From positions 1-7,395 of the forward strand of contig JADHNM010000051.1 of NCBI GenBank assembly GCA_016779505.1: DNA of 7,395 nucleotides, read 5' to 3'. Shown piece by piece: positions 5,101-7,395 of this stretch; position 1 is the stretch's first letter, and every line of letters starts with the position of its first letter. The notes under the pieces are model-generated. The model saw only the letters and a program-made list of their open reading frames with translations, was not told the origin of the DNA and searched no databases. The DNA is from SAR86 cluster bacterium. GTDB taxonomy: Bacteria > Pseudomonadota > Gammaproteobacteria > Magnimaribacterales > D2472. Made by a program: the position numbers and the translations under genes.

Positions 5101-6990
5101 TTGGCTAAAAATTATGATTCAGAGTCGATAGAAGTTCTATCAGGCTTAGATCCGGTCCGAAAAAGACCTGGCATGTATACTGACACCTCTTGCCCAAACC
5201 ACCTTATTCAAGAAGTCTTAGACAATTCAATTGATGAAGCCCTAGCTGGTCATTGCTCCAAGATCAAAGTTACTCTGCATAAAGAGGGTTCTGTTTCGGT
5301 TATTGACGATGGTCGAGGCATGCCAGTAGACATTCATCCTGAGCACAAGGTTTCTGGCGTAGAGCTGATAATGTGCAAACTTCACGCTGGAGCAAAATTC
5401 TCAGGTGAAGATTATAATTTTTCTGGAGGTTTGCATGGCGTAGGAGTTTCTGTGGTCAATGCTCTATCAAAAAACCTATCCGTAGAAATTAAGCGGGAGG
5501 GTCATAGGTTTGAAATGAGTTTTGAAGGTGGTGAAAAAACTTCAGATCTGAAGCAAGTTGGAGACATAGGCCCTAGAAACACAGGAACTTCCATTAGTTT
5601 TGTACCTGATCCACAGTACTTTGAAACCATTAAGATTGAGAAAACCAATTTAAAGCACTTACTTAAAGCTAAAGCAGTGTTATGTCCGGGCTTAACCATT
5701 GAATACCATGATGATAAGAAAAATGAAAAGATATCTTGGAATTATGAAAATGGTCTAATTTCATATTTATCCGAGTCTTCTGGTGGCATTGAGTTACTTT
5801 TAGAAGAATCAATCTCATGCAGCAAATTAGGAGATAATAATGCGCTTGATTTTGTTTTAAATTGGTCTACAAAACCCGCAAAAAATCTCATGAATGAATC
5901 TTATGTGAATCTCATTCCAACAGCTCAAGGCGGATCTCACTTAAATGGATTTAAAGCAGGCTTGTTAGAGTCAGTCAAAGAGTTTTGTGAGTTCAGAAAT
6001 CTAATTCCAAAAGGTTTAAAAATAACAGCTGATGATGTTGTGCAACATAGCACCTTTGTTATCTCTTCAAAATTGACAAACCCGCAATTTGCCGGTCAAA
6101 CCAAGGAGAGATTAGACTCAAAAGACCATCAGGCTTTTGTAAATTCTACAACCAAAGATGTGCTTAGCATATGGTTCAACCAACACACTGAAGAGGGAGA
6201 AAAGTTAGCTGAACTAGCTATTGCATCTGCGCAGGCCCGAACAAAAGAGACCAAAGTTATTGATCGAAAGAAAACATTTCAAGGCCCAGCACTTCCAGGC
6301 AAACTTTCAGACTGCAATAGCACAGATTTGAATGAGACCGAGTTATTTTTTGTAGAAGGAGACTCTGCTGGAGGCTCAGCCAAACAGTCAAGAGAAAGAA
6401 AATTTCAAGCAATCATGCCTCTGCGTGGAAAAATTTTGAATACTTGGGACTTGGAAAGTTCTGAAATTATGAAATCTGTTGAAATTAAAGATATTGCTAC
6501 AGCCATTGGAGTTAATCCAGGCAGTCCTGATATTGATTCTTTAAGATATGGAAAAATTTGCATTTTAGCTGATGCTGATTCTGACGGTCTTCATATTGCT
6601 ACATTGTTATGCGCTCTTTTTCTTCGTCACTTCAAGCCATTAGTTCAAGCTGGACATATTTTTGTTGCAATGCCCCCTTTATTCAGAATAGATTGTGCCA
6701 AGGAAGTCTTTTATGCTCTTGATGAAGATGAAAAAGATTCAATAGTTAAAAAATTAAAGACAAAGCCAGGAAAGCCAAAAATAGATATTCAAAGATTTAA
6801 AGGCCTGGGAGAAATGAATCCCTCACAATTGCGTGAAACAGTTATGGACCCCAAAACAAGAAGATTGGTTCAACTGACTATTACCTCAACTGATAACGTA
6901 AATAGCATGATGGATTTATTGCTCTCCAAGAAAAATGCAGGAGCAAGAAAAGAATGGCTTGAAAAACGAGGCAAAATAGTAGCAGTTTAA
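5101..6990 (+). CDS. parE: DNA topoisomerase IV subunit B (ParE)
   Basis: ATPase subunit of topoisomerase IV, which with ParC separates linked daughter chromosomes and relaxes supercoils. It starts at TTG and has 629 residues, close to the roughly 630 of E. coli ParE. The GHKL ATPase domain is N-terminal: Glu38 and Asn42 (EVLDNSIDEALAGH), Asp69 (IDDGRGMP) and the glycine-rich lid GGLHGVG (109-115). The transducer domain follows (about 220-390, with PQFAGQTKERL). The Toprim domain has catalytic Glu419 (VEGDSAGGSAKQ) and the metal-binding Asp491, Asp493, Asp495 (LADADSDG), then QRFKGLGEMNP at 564-574. It is ParE rather than GyrB because it lacks the long Toprim insertion of gammaproteobacterial GyrB and reads DADSDGLHIATLL where GyrB has DADVDGSHIRTLL. 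The parC ATG follows after 2 bp, so the two subunits are probably made from one transcript in matched amounts. Confidence 0.98.
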   Translation: MAKNYDSESIEVLSGLDPVRKRPGMYTDTSCPNHLIQEVLDNSIDEALAGHCSKIKVTLHKEGSVSVIDDGRGMPVDIHPEHKVSGVELIMCKLHAGAKFSGEDYNFSGGLHGVGVSVVNALSKNLSVEIKREGHRFEMSFEGGEKTSDLKQVGDIGPRNTGTSISFVPDPQYFETIKIEKTNLKHLLKAKAVLCPGLTIEYHDDKKNEKISWNYENGLISYLSESSGGIELLLEESISCSKLGDNNALDFVLNWSTKPAKNLMNESYVNLIPTAQGGSHLNGFKAGLLESVKEFCEFRNLIPKGLKITADDVVQHSTFVISSKLTNPQFAGQTKERLDSKDHQAFVNSTTKDVLSIWFNQHTEEGEKLAELAIASAQARTKETKVIDRKKTFQGPALPGKLSDCNSTDLNETELFFVEGDSAGGSAKQSRERKFQAIMPLRGKILNTWDLESSEIMKSVEIKDIATAIGVNPGSPDIDSLRYGKICILADADSDGLHIATLLCALFLRHFKPLVQAGHIFVAMPPLFRIDCAKEVFYALDEDEKDSIVKKLKTKPGKPKIDIQRFKGLGEMNPSQLRETVMDPKTRRLVQLTITSTDNVNSMMDLLLSKKNAGARKEWLEKRGKIVAV

Positions 6991-6992
6991 TT

Positions 6993-7395
6993 ATGAATAA
7001 GAATCCTAGTTCTATGAGTTTGAAAGAATATGCTGAGGAGTCCTATCTCAACTATTCTATGTATGTCATTTTAGATCGCGCACTTCCTCATATCGGTGAT
7101 GGCATGAAACCAGTGCAACGCAGGATTCTCTACGCAATGAGCGAATTGGGTCTAAACGCTGGCTCAAAGTATAAAAAATCTGCTAGGACTGTAGGAGACG
7201 TAATAGGTAAATTTCATCCTCACGGAGACAGCGCAGCTTATGAAGCAATGGTGCTGATGGCACAAAATTTTTCATTTAGATATCCGCTGGTGGATGGGCA
7301 GGGAAACTGGGGCACTCAAGATGATCCTAAATCATTTGCTGCAATGCGATACACAGAATCGAAACTTACAGGTTTTGCTGATTTACTTCTTTCTG
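6993..7395 (+). CDS. parC: DNA topoisomerase IV subunit A (ParC), 3'-truncated by window edge
   Basis: DNA-cleaving subunit of topoisomerase IV. The frame opens at the ATG at 6993 and is still open at the right edge, giving 134 residues of a protein normally near 750. The visible part is the start of the winged-helix cleavage domain: YLNYSMYVILDRALP (18-32), KPVQRRILYAMSELGL (39-54), ARTVGDVIGKFHPHGDSA (64-81) and AAMRYTESKL (116-125). The catalytic pair is Arg119-Tyr120, with Tyr120 forming the covalent bond to DNA. Quinolone-target positions Ser80 and Glu84 are wild type, and numbering coincides with E. coli ParC up to this point. There is no clear ribosome binding site in the parE tail, so translation is probably coupled to parE. 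ParC rather than GyrA is supported by the linkage to parE and by DDPKSFAAMRYTES. Confidence 0.97.
   Translation, partial: MNKNPSSMSLKEYAEESYLNYSMYVILDRALPHIGDGMKPVQRRILYAMSELGLNAGSKYKKSARTVGDVIGKFHPHGDSAAYEAMVLMAQNFSFRYPLVDGQGNWGTQDDPKSFAAMRYTESKLTGFADLLLS

Noticed and set aside
5502..5699. Minus-strand ORF opposite parE
   Set aside because: Antisense to the conserved ParE ATPase/transducer region; a coding shadow.
5101..6990. GyrB instead of ParE
   Set aside because: The length near 630, the absence of the GyrB Toprim insertion, the DADSDGLHIATLL motif and the adjacent parC all favour ParE.
1..7395. A new multi-gene system, mobile element or CRISPR array
   Set aside because: Nearly every base belongs to a recognised core gene. 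There are no transposase or integrase genes, no long repeats and no spacer-like arrays. The only unknown gene is the 60-codon ORF, which is not enough to propose a system.

Overview
The window looks like ordinary chromosomal housekeeping DNA from an AT-rich, free-living gammaproteobacterium. The proteins read very close to the Escherichia coli KatG, CoaD, MutM, TolC, ParE and ParC sequences as I remember them. The low G+C content, the short intergenic gaps and the KatG type would fit a streamlined marine gammaproteobacterium such as the SAR86 group, but that placement is only an inference because no rRNA or other phylogenetic marker is present.

Layout from left to right. (1) The 3' nine-tenths of katG (catalase-peroxidase, +) runs in from the left edge and ends at a strong palindromic terminator. 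(2) A 300-bp gap before coaD holds that terminator and, on the minus strand, a 60-codon lysine-rich ORF of unknown function whose stop lies just beyond the same terminator. (3) coaD (phosphopantetheine adenylyltransferase, +) is divergent from the small ORF and overlaps mutM tail to tail by 10 bp. (4) A minus-strand pair, tolC then mutM, is separated by only 3 bp and is probably one operon. (5) A roughly 200-bp divergent control region holds a near-consensus sigma70 promoter for tolC with a 15-bp near-palindrome on its start point, and the weaker signals for parE. (6) parE (TTG start) and parC (truncated by the right edge) are 2 bp apart and encode the two subunits of topoisomerase IV.

Functionally the window combines peroxide detoxification (KatG), repair of oxidised guanine (MutM), coenzyme A synthesis (CoaD), outer-membrane export (TolC) and chromosome decatenation (ParE/ParC). 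All catalytic residues I could check are present and no gene is visibly broken, apart from the two cut by the window edges. I found no mobile element, CRISPR array, tRNA, rRNA or prophage, and no credible new multi-gene system. The points most worth a second look are the putative operator on the tolC promoter, the small unknown ORF, and the compact gene order in which tolC and parE are direct divergent neighbours.
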